The notes: generated from the letters alone by a model not told the origin. Shown: positions 1 to 8,210, counted from the first letter of the stretch. The stretch: 64,000 nucleotides of DNA from HXMU1420-13 sp024742815 (GCA_024742815.1 JANSXX010000010.1:77509-141508); one strand, 5' to 3'. A program made the numbers and translations.

Positions 1-726
1 ACCATCCACAAATTTGTCGATATTTGGCAGGGTAATTATTTCGCCAAGCTCCATTGATTTTTGCATGGCCGGAGCACCGGCTGGTTCAATACCGATAATC
101 TTAGTATCCGGCGAAACAGCTTTAAAGTAGGAACCCATTCCGGCCGAAAGTCCACCACCACCTACGGGAACCAACAAATAATCGATGGGCTCTTGCATGT
201 CCTCAAGTACTTCTTTGCCAACAGTTCCTTGTCCGGCAATTATTTTGGGATCATTGAAGGGTGGAATAAATGCTGCACCTTTTTCGCTACAAAAGGTGGC
301 TGCTTTTGCAAAAGAATCATCAAAAGTATCGCCTTCCAGAACAACGGTAACAAAGTCTTTCCCGAACATTTTTACCTGTTTCACTTTTTGAGCCGGTGTG
401 GTATTCGGCATAAAAATGGTGCCATGAATCTTCTTTTTGAAACAAGCTAAAGCAACTCCTTGGGCGTGGTTACCGGCGCTCGCACAAACAACGCCATGCT
501 CGAGTTCTTTATCCGTTAGACTTTGAATTTTGTTGTAAGCACCACGAATTTTATAACTCCGAACCACTTGTAAATCTTCCCGCTTCAGCCAGATGTTCGC
601 ACCGATTTCATCAGAAAGTAAAATGTTTTCCTGAACAGGAGTGTGGGTTGCAATACCACGAAGCGTTTCAGCTGCTTCGTCTATTTCTTGAGTGGAAATA
701 AGTTTTGATTCTACGGAATCTGCCAT
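1..726 (-). CDS. ilvA: Threonine ammonia-lyase (threonine dehydratase), 5' part only
   Basis: PLP enzyme that deaminates threonine to 2-oxobutanoate, the first committed step to isoleucine. The window holds the first 242 residues and the gene runs off the left edge. Visible are the PLP-lysine motif SYKIRGAYN (Lys59) and the glycine-rich phosphate-binding loop VPVGGGGLSAG near residue 200. The ATG at 726 is followed by ADSVESKL. Because the C-terminus is missing, it cannot be told whether an ACT-like regulatory domain is present (biosynthetic type) or absent (catabolic type). The ilv and leu operons further right favour a biosynthetic role, but this gene is about 7.7 kb from ilvC and stands apart from that operon. 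It is divergent from the GNAT gene at 904. Confidence 0.93.
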   Translation of the reverse strand, partial: MADSVESKLISTQEIDEAAETLRGIATHTPVQENILLSDEIGANIWLKREDLQVVRSYKIRGAYNKIQSLTDKELEHGVVCASAGNHAQGVALACFKKKIHGTIFMPNTTPAQKVKQVKMFGKDFVTVVLEGDTFDDSFAKAATFCSEKGAAFIPPFNDPKIIAGQGTVGKEVLEDMQEPIDYLLVPVGGGGLSAGMGSYFKAVSPDTKIIGIEPAGAPAMQKSMELGEIITLPNIDKFVDG

Positions 727-903
727 AAATATTGTTTCTGAGTGAGTGGCTGAATATAGTAGATTCGAAGTACATAGGATAACATGAAGTGCTTTAGCCT
801 AAAGAAAATCCTTCATTTATCATTTGTTACCGATTTCGGTTTTATAGAAGTAGAACGAATCCTACATTCTCGTTACGCAATAATAGAAATCTATCAACCA
901 TAA

Positions 904-1392
904 ATGTTAATTCGTCCCGTAAAATATTCCGATTTATCTTCGATATATTCACTAAATGAACAAGCTCTTCCTCATGTAAATAGTATTCCAATCAGCGATT
1001 TTGAAGCTTTTGTGGAAATCAGCTCGTTTTTTTTGGTAGTGGAGATTGATGATGAAATAGCAGCATTTTTGATTGTACTGGGACCTGGACAATCCTACGA
1101 TTCCGAAAATTACCGATATTTCTCGGCGCACTATCAAAGCTTTGATTATGTAGACCGAATTGTGGTAGCAGAAGAACACCAAGGAAAGAAAATTGGCTCC
1201 AAACTGTATGCATACCTGACGGAACATAGCGACGAAGAGCGAGTTACCTGCGAAGTAAACTTAAAGCCCCCAAATCCAGGTTCGATAACATTTCATCAAA
1301 TATTGGGTTTTAAAGAAGTTGCTCAGCAATCTTCGGAAGAAGGTAAAAAGTGGGTAAGTTTAATGGTTAAGAATCTAAACAAAGGCTTATGA
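904..1392 (+). CDS. GNAT-family N-acetyltransferase
   Basis: A 162-residue protein with the GNAT fold order. It has an N-terminal IRPVKYSDLSSIYSLNE helix-strand pair, a central strand YVDRIVVAEEHQ followed by the acetyl-CoA pyrophosphate loop HQGKKIGSKLY (Q-x-x-x-x-G type) near residues 93-103, and a C-terminal strand with FHQILGFKEV. The substrate cannot be read from sequence; COG3818-type GNATs look similar. It overlaps the CotH gene downstream by 4 bases, so the two are probably co-transcribed. Confidence 0.8.
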   Translation: MLIRPVKYSDLSSIYSLNEQALPHVNSIPISDFEAFVEISSFFLVVEIDDEIAAFLIVLGPGQSYDSENYRYFSAHYQSFDYVDRIVVAEEHQGKKIGSKLYAYLTEHSDEERVTCEVNLKPPNPGSITFHQILGFKEVAQQSSEEGKKWVSLMVKNLNKGL

Positions 1393-2780
1393 ATATGGCT
1401 TGTCGATGGAGAAGTATACAATGCGTGCTATTAATTCTGATTACATCAGTTGCATGTAAAACCGACACAACCGGGCCCGAACCTTTGCCCGTAGAAGAAA
1501 TTCCTAAGATAAGTATACTCACTGATGGACAAGAGATCGTAGATGAGCCAAAAATTATGGCTACGATGAATGTGACCGTTGCTGAAGAAATGATTTTCAC
1601 CGGAACTATTGGGATAGAATTAAGAGGCGCGACTTCTCGGCGGCTTTTTGATAAGAAATCCTTCGCAATTGAAACCTGGGATGAAAATGGCAATGATATT
1701 GATGTGAGCATTAACAGCTTGCCCGAAGAAGAAGACTGGGTATTATATGGACCATATAGCGATAAAACTTTGATGCGTAACATACTAATGTACGATCTGG
1801 CTAGAGAAATTGGTGGATATGCGAGCCGAGGTTTTTTTACAGAAGTTGAGGTGAATGGAGAGTATGAGGGTGTGTATGTTTTTATGGAAAAAATAAAGCG
1901 CGATGACAACCGATTGGCATTATCAAACTTAAGACCATCCGAAAATTCCGGGGAAGATTTAACCGGTGGCTACATACTGAAAATTGATAAAACTGCCGGT
2001 GATTCTGATGATGAAGATTGGTCGGGTGATCATGAATATACACAGGAAATAAGCTTTAGATCGCAATATGGAGTATATGGGAATGAGTTAGAATACTCGG
2101 CTTATGGAGCTAAACGAGGGGAAGAAACCTATTATCTGTACGAAGACCCGAGTGCCGCTGACATCACTACAGAGCAAAAAAACTACATTCAAATATATAT
2201 CCAAGAATTTGAAACAGCCATAATCAATAATGAGCATCAATTAGCTTATCAGAACTACATTGATATCGACAGCTTTGTAGATCACTTTATTCTGAATGAA
2301 TTGAGTGGAAATCCGGATGCATATCGTTTGAGCACGTATCTGCATAAAGACAAAAGCGAAAAACTGAAAATGGGTCCCATTTGGGATTTTAACATAGCAT
2401 TTGGGAATGACGGACGAAGTGCTACCGAAGGTTGGGTGATTGACTACAATCAAAATTATCCCGACGATTTATGGTTGATTCCATTTTATTGGGAAAGCAT
2501 TTTTTCTGATCCGAGCTTTCAAAATACATTACAATCTCGTTGGAATAGTTTACGATCAAATACGCTCAGTGTAGTTAACATCCATGCAAGAATTGATAGC
2601 TATGCAAACGAATTAAATAGCGCAGGTGCAATCAAGCGGAATTTTGAACGATGGGATATTCTGGGAGAGCAGGTGGTGTTTAACTCCTTTGTGGGAGAGA
2701 CCTACGAGGACGAAATTGAGTATATAAAAAGCTGGATTGAAGCTCGCATTGAGTGGATGGATTCTCAGATCAATAATTAA
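1389..2780 (+). CDS. CotH-family protein kinase-like lipoprotein
   Basis: A 463-residue CotH homologue. The N-terminus has a hydrophobic stretch ending in SVAC, so it is probably a lipoprotein with Cys near residue 23. CotH hallmarks are IELRGATSRRLFDKKSFAIE, GPYSDKTLMRN, the strand-helix VNGEYEGVYVFMEKIKRD, and the metal/catalytic segment GPIWDFNIAFGN near residues 330-342. CotH proteins are atypical protein kinases; the bacterial secreted forms have unknown substrates. An alternative ATG lies two codons in (1395). It overlaps the upstream GNAT gene by 4 bases. Confidence 0.85.
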   Translation: MNMACRWRSIQCVLLILITSVACKTDTTGPEPLPVEEIPKISILTDGQEIVDEPKIMATMNVTVAEEMIFTGTIGIELRGATSRRLFDKKSFAIETWDENGNDIDVSINSLPEEEDWVLYGPYSDKTLMRNILMYDLAREIGGYASRGFFTEVEVNGEYEGVYVFMEKIKRDDNRLALSNLRPSENSGEDLTGGYILKIDKTAGDSDDEDWSGDHEYTQEISFRSQYGVYGNELEYSAYGAKRGEETYYLYEDPSAADITTEQKNYIQIYIQEFETAIINNEHQLAYQNYIDIDSFVDHFILNELSGNPDAYRLSTYLHKDKSEKLKMGPIWDFNIAFGNDGRSATEGWVIDYNQNYPDDLWLIPFYWESIFSDPSFQNTLQSRWNSLRSNTLSVVNIHARIDSYANELNSAGAIKRNFERWDILGEQVVFNSFVGETYEDEIEYIKSWIEARIEWMDSQINN

Positions 2781-2854
2781 GATTGCTATCAGAGAAAGCA
2801 CATTGGAATGATTTGCAAAACATTGTGGGTTGATCAGATAATCAAACTTTTTCT

Positions 2855-3409
2855 GTGTCACACCCCGTACCCATACTTTCTATCAGCGTTGAAGATCAAA
2901 TTGTAAGATATTTACACGCGAAAAATGATAGAGCCATCGAACTTATCTTTGAAAATTATTCATTGGCAATGATGAATGTAATTCGATCGGTGGTTAAAAA
3001 TGAAGCCGTTGCCGAAGATGTACTTCAAAAAGTGCTGGTAAAGATTTGGGAGAAAGGTGATTCATTTGACCCGCAAAAAGCCGGTTTATACACATGGTTG
3101 ATACGAATCAGTAAAAATGCTGCCATCGATGAAACCCGGGGGAAAGATTTTTTACGATCTAGGAAATCCGAAAGCGTAGATAACTTCGTATTTAATGGTG
3201 AAGCTATTCATCAGAAGAGTGTTCAAGAGCGAAAAAACGGCGTTTGGGAGTCGGTGAATCAACTTCCCGACGCTCAACGCTGTTTAATCGATATGGCATA
3301 CTTTCAAGGATATACTCAAAAAGAAATATCACAAGAATTAAATCTACCACTTGGTACTGTAAAAACAAGAATGCGTAAGGCAATTAGCACACTTAGACGT
3401 ATTTTCTAA
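2855..3409 (+). CDS. ECF-type RNA polymerase sigma factor
   Basis: A 184-residue sigma-70 family protein containing only regions 2 and 4. Region 2 covers DRAIELIFENYSLAMMNVIR through AEDVLQKVLVKIWEK and TWLIRISKNAAIDETRG (about residues 25-100). Region 4 covers LPDAQRCLIDMAYFQGYTQ and the helix-turn-helix EISQELNLPLGTVKTRMRKA (about 130-180). The start taken here is GTG at 2855, and no strong ribosome site decides it. Only three bases separate it from the RskA-like anti-sigma gene. The closest functional parallel by architecture is mycobacterial SigK with RskA. Confidence 0.9.
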   Translation: MSHPVPILSISVEDQIVRYLHAKNDRAIELIFENYSLAMMNVIRSVVKNEAVAEDVLQKVLVKIWEKGDSFDPQKAGLYTWLIRISKNAAIDETRGKDFLRSRKSESVDNFVFNGEAIHQKSVQERKNGVWESVNQLPDAQRCLIDMAYFQGYTQKEISQELNLPLGTVKTRMRKAISTLRRIF

Positions 3410-3412
3410 CTC

Positions 3413-4189
3413 ATGGATTTCAAAGCCTACATAGATTCCGGAATACTGGAGCTTTATGTGAGCGGTTTATTATCGGAAACCGAAGCTCAACAAGTTGAAG
3501 AATACGCAGCTCATCATCCTGAAGTAAAACAGGAAATCGATGCCATTCGTAGTTCGATAAATAATTATGCTCGACAAGTTGGTAAAGCTCCATCTTCTAC
3601 AGTTTTAACTAAAGCACTAGCTGATATTCAGAAAGAACCCTCTGAATCTGAAGCAACAAGAGAAGCGTCATCCATCAAGACAGATAAAGTCGAAACCGAT
3701 TCCAATAGAAGAGACTGGTATAAAATAGCAGCTTCGATCGCTTTACTAATTAGTGTTGGAGTTAATGGATACTTTTTTAACGAGCTTCAAACTGTTCAAA
3801 ACGAACAGGCTCAGGCTAATCAACAAATTGCTACTCTTTCAAGCCAATTGGATGTTGTAACCAGCGCCGCGAATATGGAAATTCCTCTTTATGGACTGGA
3901 TGTTTCTCCAAAATCGCATGCAACGGTTTATATCAACGAGCAAACACGCGACGTGTATATCAAAATAGGAGATCTTCCTGTTCCGCCGAGTGGGCATCAG
4001 TATCAATTATGGGCAGATCGTGATGGACATATGCACAATATTGGAGTTTTCCATCATAATAAAAGCTTGCAGCATCTTACTGTATTCGAAGGCGATTTTG
4101 AATCGTTGAATGTAACGCTCGAAGAAGAGGGCGGCTCTGAAACAGCCACTGTGGAGCGCGCCTATCTAAGCGGAAAAGCAACTTCATAA
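3413..4189 (+). CDS. RskA-like anti-sigma factor
   Basis: A 258-residue single-pass membrane protein. The N-terminal helical part (about residues 1-85; LELYVSGLLSETEAQQVEEY) should bind the sigma factor; no zinc HxxxCxxC motif is visible. A transmembrane helix lies near residues 103-122 (IAASIALLISVGVNGYFF) and is followed by a short coiled coil. The outer domain (about 150-258) contains GLDVSPKSHATVYINEQTRDVYI and SGHQYQLWADRDG, typical of the anti-sigma-K C-terminal domain. It follows the ECF sigma gene directly and most likely holds that sigma at the membrane, possibly released by regulated proteolysis. The assignment of the pair is strong; the signal sensed is unknown. Confidence 0.88.
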   Translation: MDFKAYIDSGILELYVSGLLSETEAQQVEEYAAHHPEVKQEIDAIRSSINNYARQVGKAPSSTVLTKALADIQKEPSESEATREASSIKTDKVETDSNRRDWYKIAASIALLISVGVNGYFFNELQTVQNEQAQANQQIATLSSQLDVVTSAANMEIPLYGLDVSPKSHATVYINEQTRDVYIKIGDLPVPPSGHQYQLWADRDGHMHNIGVFHHNKSLQHLTVFEGDFESLNVTLEEEGGSETATVERAYLSGKATS

Positions 4190-4204
4190 ATTTTTTTTGT
4201 TCTA

Positions 4205-4250
4205 GGAAATCCAAACGGGGTGCGAGCTTCGTACCTATAGTAACTTTAAC
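4205..4250 (+). promoter_or_regulatory. Possible promoter region of the fasciclin gene
   Basis: Two alternatives are visible. One is an ECF-like pair, GGAAAT at 4205-4210 and CGTACC at 4230-4235, with a 19-base gap that is longer than usual. The other is a housekeeping-like TAACTTTA at 4241-4248, close to TAnnTTTG. Autoregulation by the upstream sigma factor is an inference from gene order only. Confidence 0.25.
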
Positions 4251-4274
4251 CTAAAACAACTAAAACTATTCATC

Positions 4275-4790
4275 ATGAAGTTATCTAAAATCACCGCAGG
4301 TCTGTTTGCATTACTATTGGCATTCAGTCTTTCAAATACACAAGCTCAAAACAAAGACATCGTAGAATTAGCTGTTGGAACGGAGTCTCTTTCAACATTA
4401 GTAGCCGCAGTTCAAGCTGGCGGTTTAGTTGAAACCTTACAAGGCGACGGGCCATTTACAGTATTTGCACCCACCAACGAAGCATTTGCTAAGCTTCCTG
4501 AAGGAGTTGTAGAAAATTTGCTCAAGCCTGAAAATAAAGATGCTCTTGTAGCTGTATTAACGTACCACGTAGTGCCGGGCAAAGTAAAATCAACCGATTT
4601 AAGCGATGGAATGACCGCCAAGACAGTTGAAGGCAGTAAAATTACCGTAGACATTAACTATGGTAAAGTAATGATCGACAATGCGAATGTTACTGCTGCA
4701 AATATCATGGCAAGCAACGGTGTAGTGCATGTAATTGACACCGTAATTTTACCACCAAGTATTAAGAAGGCATTAGCATCAGCTAACTAA
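4275..4790 (+). CDS. Secreted fasciclin (FAS1) domain protein
   Basis: A 171-residue protein with a clear Sec signal peptide (LFALLLAFSLSNTQA, cleavage before QNKD) and one FAS1 domain over about residues 27-168. The FAS1 H1 and H2 boxes are recognisable as GPFTVFAPTNEAFAKLP and NGVVHVIDTVILPP. FAS1 domains mediate adhesion and protein-protein contact outside the cell. It sits 85 bases behind the ECF sigma / RskA pair and is followed by a strong terminator. The same three protein families form the SigK regulon of mycobacteria (MPT70/MPT83), so it is a likely target of the upstream sigma factor. Confidence 0.92.
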   Translation: MKLSKITAGLFALLLAFSLSNTQAQNKDIVELAVGTESLSTLVAAVQAGGLVETLQGDGPFTVFAPTNEAFAKLPEGVVENLLKPENKDALVAVLTYHVVPGKVKSTDLSDGMTAKTVEGSKITVDINYGKVMIDNANVTAANIMASNGVVHVIDTVILPPSIKKALASAN

Positions 4791-4820
4791 GAATACACTT
4801 CGTTACTGTTTAAAAGAGGA

Positions 4821-4849
4821 AGCCGATGTGGGAGCATCGGCTTTTTTTG
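4821..4849 (+). terminator. Rho-independent terminator of the fasciclin gene
   Basis: Perfect 8-bp stem AGCCGATG / CATCGGCT (4821-4828 and 4835-4842) with a 6-base loop and a run of seven T (4842-4848). Confidence 0.9.
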
Positions 4850-4901
4850 TGAATTTATAGAACTTCAAAGAGTTCTAATTCAGCTCCATTCCAATAGCCA
4901 A

Positions 4902-5444
4902 TCAGCGATTTTCACGTGAATATCGAAGTTGAATTAACCCATTTTCATACTTCTTAGGCTCGTGAGCTTGTAGTGAAAGAAGACCGGAATCTGCACCGGG
5001 AAATAATCGCTTTCCCTTGCCTAAAAGAATAGGTAACACTGAAATAATGAACTCATCAATGGCATCGATTTCTAAGAGTTCACGAACTATTTGTCCACCA
5101 CCATCACAATAAATGTTTTTGCCAGATGTAGATTTTAGCTGGTTAATTAGTTCAATTAGGTCGCCATTGTAATAAGTAATGCCATTTTCTGACCTACTCC
5201 GTGATTTAGATAGAACATAGCACTGAAATTGTTCAGCAGGAGGGAAAGTGCCACCGGTTAAAGTGCAAACTACGTCGTAAGTTTTACGGCCAACAAGGTA
5301 GGTGTCTACGGTGGATGTGAATTCTGAGTACCCATAATCTTCACCATCAATCATAAATGGATTCAGAAATTCAAGAGAATCATCGGTGGTAGCAATAAAG
5401 CCATCCAGACTCATAGAAATGTAAAGAATCAACTTTCTGGACAA
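4902..5444 (-). CDS. Dihydrofolate reductase-like (RibD C-terminal domain) protein
   Basis: A 180-residue stand-alone RibD_C/DHFR-fold protein: LILYISMSLDGFIATTDDS at the N-terminus, the nucleotide-binding strand-helix YLVGRKTYDVV, GKNIYCDGGGQIVRELL (G-G-G loop near residues 115-125) and the C-terminal IISVLPILLGKGKRLFP. These are the marks of the YyaP/YwjB group, which probably reduces an unknown substrate with NADPH. The start codon used is TTG at 5444; the next in-frame Met is inside the first strand, so a longer TTG start is plausible. First of four small minus-strand genes of the yyaP/ydhG kind. Confidence 0.85.
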   Translation of the reverse strand: MSRKLILYISMSLDGFIATTDDSLEFLNPFMIDGEDYGYSEFTSTVDTYLVGRKTYDVVCTLTGGTFPPAEQFQCYVLSKSRSRSENGITYYNGDLIELINQLKSTSGKNIYCDGGGQIVRELLEIDAIDEFIISVLPILLGKGKRLFPGADSGLLSLQAHEPKKYENGLIQLRYSRENR

Positions 5445-5458
5445 TACAATAATCCTAA

Positions 5459-5695
5459 TTATTGGTGAGGTAGGCTTTCAAATAATGCCTTTTTCTCTTC
5501 CATCCAGCTTTCGAAAGCACCCGGTTTTTCAGCCATTTGTTTCATTTTAGCCATCATTTTTAAATGGGCGACATCTTTCTGTTCAAACATTTCCATGCCA
5601 TGACGTTTACTCAATTCCGCGATTTCTTCAAAAGATTCAGCACTGAAGGTAAGATCGCAAGCGCCACCTAGTTGTTTGCAGGTCATCGTTTTCAT
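5459..5695 (-). CDS. Small DUF1059-like protein
   Basis: A 78-residue soluble protein. It begins MKTMTCKQLGGACDLTFSAE and continues SFEEIAELSKRHGMEMF, a Cys-x(6)-Cys N-terminus and helical middle resembling DUF1059, followed by a Met/Lys-rich helix and a short acidic tail. No function can be assigned. It lies 14 bases upstream of the RibD-like gene in the same direction, so they may share a transcript. Confidence 0.65.
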   Translation of the reverse strand: MKTMTCKQLGGACDLTFSAESFEEIAELSKRHGMEMFEQKDVAHLKMMAKMKQMAEKPGAFESWMEEKKALFESLPHQ

Positions 5696-5810
5696 AGTAG
5701 TCTTTAAATTAGTTCACTTTAAAGCTTGAATGCACAATTAAGTAAATTATCGGTTAAAGTTCGAAGTAGCGTAGGTGAGTAGGAGTAATAGATGATTAAC
5801 TAATTGATAA

Positions 5811-6230
5811 TTATAATCCCAAAAAGGGTAAATCTTTCAAATTTTTGTACCTCAACGCAGCTTCGAGACAGCGTTCGAGTGGTTCACGGGAGAGTGGTAA
5901 GTTGATATCGAATATAAGTCCACGATTTCCATCCAAAGTAAAAACACCGGGAAATACTTTTTGGAAGGTCTCTACCAGTGATGTAGAACACACGAAATAA
6001 ATCCCAAACTGATCCGGTCGTTTACTACTCCATCCGAACCTTACCGGACTGCCAATATTAGATTTATAGCTGGGTTCACCCCATTTAATCTCTTCATCAA
6101 GCCTTTTTAAATCTTCGATATTGGACGCTACTTCTGTGATTAATTGCCTGAATTCTTCAAATCGAAGCTGAACAGATGCCGGATATCCATTTACAACGCT
6201 TGCGATATGGGAGGGATTTCTAAGATCCAT
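5811..6230 (-). CDS. DUF1801 (YdhG-like) protein
   Basis: A 139-residue protein with the DUF1801 pattern: an N-terminal helix (YPASVQLRFEEFRQLITEV), LDEEIKWGEPSYKS, the strand pair VRFGWSSKRPDQFGIYFVC, then a C-terminal helical part with LERCLEAALRYKNLKDLP. The family resembles frataxin/YdhG folds and is of uncertain function; some members are linked to iron handling. It is 15 bases from the DUF4287/DUF5655 gene upstream, a pairing that is common for these small proteins. Confidence 0.75.
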   Translation of the reverse strand: MDLRNPSHIASVVNGYPASVQLRFEEFRQLITEVASNIEDLKRLDEEIKWGEPSYKSNIGSPVRFGWSSKRPDQFGIYFVCSTSLVETFQKVFPGVFTLDGNRGLIFDINLPLSREPLERCLEAALRYKNLKDLPFLGL

Positions 6231-6245
6231 ACTTCTAAAAATTGA

Positions 6246-6788
6246 TTAACCGGCAGATTCATAAGCTTGTTTGATCCAGCCAAGTAATTCTGAATCAATT
6301 TCATCGGCTTGTTCAATACGAACCCGATGTGTACACATACTTCCAAATGGGCCGGAGTTTTCAAGGCGATTGGTTATCTCATGATCTTTTAGTTTAAGGC
6401 CCAGATCTACCCGTGTTTTCGTAGCGGGTTTGAAAAGAGCAAACTGCTTTTTTCGAACGAAAGAAACGGTGGTTTTCTTGGGGACAACTGTAATATCATC
6501 GCCGATTTTTAATACCTCTGTCTTAAAGCGTTCGTAAATCGGGTGTAAACTTTCTTTCCCCTTAAACTGAGCTTCCACTAAATCAACTTCTTCCTGTTCA
6601 TCATTTTTTGATAAGTGAACAATGGTATTGGCAAAACCATGAGAAACACCGTGTTCTTTCTTTAGATAATTGAGCGCCTCACCATGTTTGGCAAAGCTTT
6701 TTTCTTTTAAGATGGATTTCCATTCGTCCAGAGATTTACCTGTTTTCTCCGGCATGTTGTTAATCATGGTTTGTAGTTGTTGATCCAT
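6246..6788 (-). CDS. DUF4287 / DUF5655 domain protein
   Basis: A 180-residue two-domain protein. The N-terminal DUF4287 part (about residues 1-75) contains MPEKTGKSLDEWKSILKEK and HGEALNYLKKEHGVSHGFA. The C-terminal DUF5655 part (about 90-180) contains IYERFKTEVLKIGDDITVVPKK and RKKQFALFKPATKTRVDLGL. DUF5655 is related to nucleic-acid-associated folds, but the function is not established. A longer reading begins at 6839; I place the start at 6788 because GAGG lies eight bases before that ATG, one of the few clear Shine-Dalgarno sequences here. Confidence 0.75.
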   Translation of the reverse strand: MDQQLQTMINNMPEKTGKSLDEWKSILKEKSFAKHGEALNYLKKEHGVSHGFANTIVHLSKNDEQEEVDLVEAQFKGKESLHPIYERFKTEVLKIGDDITVVPKKTTVSFVRKKQFALFKPATKTRVDLGLKLKDHEITNRLENSGPFGSMCTHRVRIEQADEIDSELLGWIKQAYESAG

Positions 6789-6918
6789 TTGGTACCTCGA
6801 ATTTTTTTGAAAGAACGAAAGCTTTCTTCGATTTAACAAACAGAAAATTTGCCACAGAAACTTTTGAGAATATGCTCCGTACTCGTTTCAATCACATAGT
6901 TAACACAAGGAGAACATC

Positions 6919-7092
6919 ATGGAAAAAGGTACTGGAATGGCAATCGGAATTGGAATGGGCGTTATGATGGGCGTAATCTTCGGTGGAATGGGAATCTGGA
7001 TTGCATTGGGTGTGGTACTTGGCGTACTGATCGAGAATGGAGAATTAGATACTTTAGATTTTGATTCGTGGGGATGCAGTTCGGACGATTAA
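6919..7092 (+). CDS. Tiny glycine-zipper membrane protein
   Basis: A 57-residue ORF with AAGGAGAA six bases before the ATG. The sequence is two short hydrophobic glycine-rich helices (GTGMAIGIGMGVMMGVIFGG and GIWIALGVVLGVLIE) followed by an acidic tail ending in DSWGCSSDD. The G-x3-G spacing suggests tightly packed membrane helices. Two further paralogues are in the window (7967-8140 and 43373-43579), all with a G/A-[LI]-W-x-[AS]-L-G-[VI] core. It ends in a strong terminator and so may be monocistronic. Function unknown. Confidence 0.75.
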   Translation: MEKGTGMAIGIGMGVMMGVIFGGMGIWIALGVVLGVLIENGELDTLDFDSWGCSSDD

Positions 7093-7120
7093 ATGCCTAC
7101 TTAGTAAAAACAAATGAATA

Positions 7121-7146
7121 AAAGCCTCCAAACAGAGGCTTTTTTA
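7121..7146 (+). terminator. Rho-independent terminator
   Basis: Stem AAAGCCTC / GAGGCTTT (7121-7128 and 7135-7142) with a 6-base loop, followed by T residues to 7145. It closes the small gene at 6919. Confidence 0.85.
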
Positions 7147-7175
7147 GTTTGCATGCAAGATTGTACATTCTCAAC

Positions 7176-7907
7176 ATGATTAAATCGTTTATAAAAGTCA
7201 CGCTACTAATCTGTTTACTCCCGGTTGCTGCTTCGGGACAAACTTCCTTTCCATTAGTCGAGATTTCAGAGCTTGCTCCAACCATGATCAAAGAAATTCG
7301 ATATGCAGGACCCTATAACTTTGTAGGGGAACAAGTTGATGGTTACGGTGCACCAAAATGCTATTTAACGGAATCTGCAGCGGTGGCACTAGCTGCAGTT
7401 CAGAAAAAGTTAATAGCGAACTCTTATTCACTCAAAATATTTGATTGTTACCGCCCCCAACAAGCTGTAGATCATTTTGTGCGATGGGCAGCAGGAGAGG
7501 GAGCCACAATAACCAAAGAATTTTACTTTCCAAATGTACCGGCGGATAGTTTGTTTGCCTTTGGGTACATCGCAGAGCGTTCGGGACATAGCCGCGGTTC
7601 TACTGTTGATTTGACGATTGTTCGTTTGCCCTATGTTGCTCCTACAAACTTCGAGTATTCTTGCTTGGATGAGAATGGATACCAATTTCGTGGCAGCGAA
7701 CTAAATATGGGCACTTCTTACGATTGTTTTGATGAACGATCGCATACTTTTTCCTCTCTGATGCCGGACAGTATCTTAGCCAACAGGAAGCTTTTACTTG
7801 AAGTAATGCAGGCCCAAGGATTCGTAAACTACAGCAAAGAGTGGTGGCACTTTACCTATAAACCCGAAGAATTCCCCGATACTTATTTTGATGTGCCTAT
7901 AGAGTGA
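7176..7907 (+). CDS. D-alanyl-D-alanine dipeptidase (VanX/DdpX type), exported
   Basis: Zinc peptidase of family M15D that splits D-Ala-D-Ala. It has a signal peptide (FIKVTLLICLLPVAASG), then IRYAGPYNFVGEQVDGYGAPKCYL, LKIFDCYRPQQAVDHF, the zinc/active-site motif SGHSRGSTVDLT (His and Asp ligands), and EWWHFTY near the C-terminus with the catalytic Glu and third zinc ligand. All expected catalytic residues are present. I use ATG 7176, which puts the signal peptide at the start; an upstream in-frame ATG at 7149 would add nine residues and lies right behind a terminator. An exported form fits periplasmic peptidoglycan turnover rather than vancomycin resistance, since no vanHA genes are nearby. 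Confidence 0.9.
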   Translation: MIKSFIKVTLLICLLPVAASGQTSFPLVEISELAPTMIKEIRYAGPYNFVGEQVDGYGAPKCYLTESAAVALAAVQKKLIANSYSLKIFDCYRPQQAVDHFVRWAAGEGATITKEFYFPNVPADSLFAFGYIAERSGHSRGSTVDLTIVRLPYVAPTNFEYSCLDENGYQFRGSELNMGTSYDCFDERSHTFSSLMPDSILANRKLLLEVMQAQGFVNYSKEWWHFTYKPEEFPDTYFDVPIE

Positions 7908-7966
7908 CGTTTACATTGCAACAGAAAGTAAGCCATCCCGTAATTCAGTTATTGAACAAAAAACAG

Positions 7967-8140
7967 ATGGACAAATCGATGAAAAACAAAAAGGGTAGTG
8001 GGTTCGCGTACGGTTTAATTATTGGCACGGTAATCGGGGCAATCACAGGTAATATGGGTTTATGGTTGGCTCTCGGAGTTGTTTTTGGAGCCGGATTTGA
8101 GGCAAAGTCGAAACGAGAAAGCGCAGAGTCAAATTCATAG
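7967..8140 (+). CDS. Small glycine-zipper membrane protein
   Basis: About 57 residues, paralogous to the gene at 6919. It starts MDKSMKNKKGSGFAYGLIIG, followed by TVIGAITGNMGLWLALGVVFGAGFE and a charged tail. Start choice is uncertain: ATG 7967, ATG 7979 or a GTG at 7904 overlapping the dipeptidase stop. The two glycine-rich helices and the LWLALGVV core match the sibling genes. Function unknown. Confidence 0.65.
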   Translation: MDKSMKNKKGSGFAYGLIIGTVIGAITGNMGLWLALGVVFGAGFEAKSKRESAESNS

Positions 8141-8163
8141 ACTGAAATAAAAAAACCATACAG

Positions 8164-8188
8164 AAAAGCCTCCGTTTGGAGGCTTTTG
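8164..8188 (+). terminator. Rho-independent terminator
   Basis: Perfect 10-bp stem AAAAGCCTCC / GGAGGCTTTT (8164-8173 and 8178-8187) with a 4-base loop. The stem resembles the terminator at 7121, another sign that the two small paralogues duplicated together with their ends. Confidence 0.85.
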
Positions 8189-8210
8189 AGTTCTTAAATA
8201 CAAACTAAGT

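Noticed and set aside
7149..7175. Upstream start for the VanX-like dipeptidase
   Set aside because: It would begin right after the preceding terminator and put nine extra residues before a good signal peptide.
7176..7907. Vancomycin resistance function for the VanX homologue
   Set aside because: No vanH/vanA partners, and the signal peptide points to a periplasmic turnover role in a Gram-negative cell.
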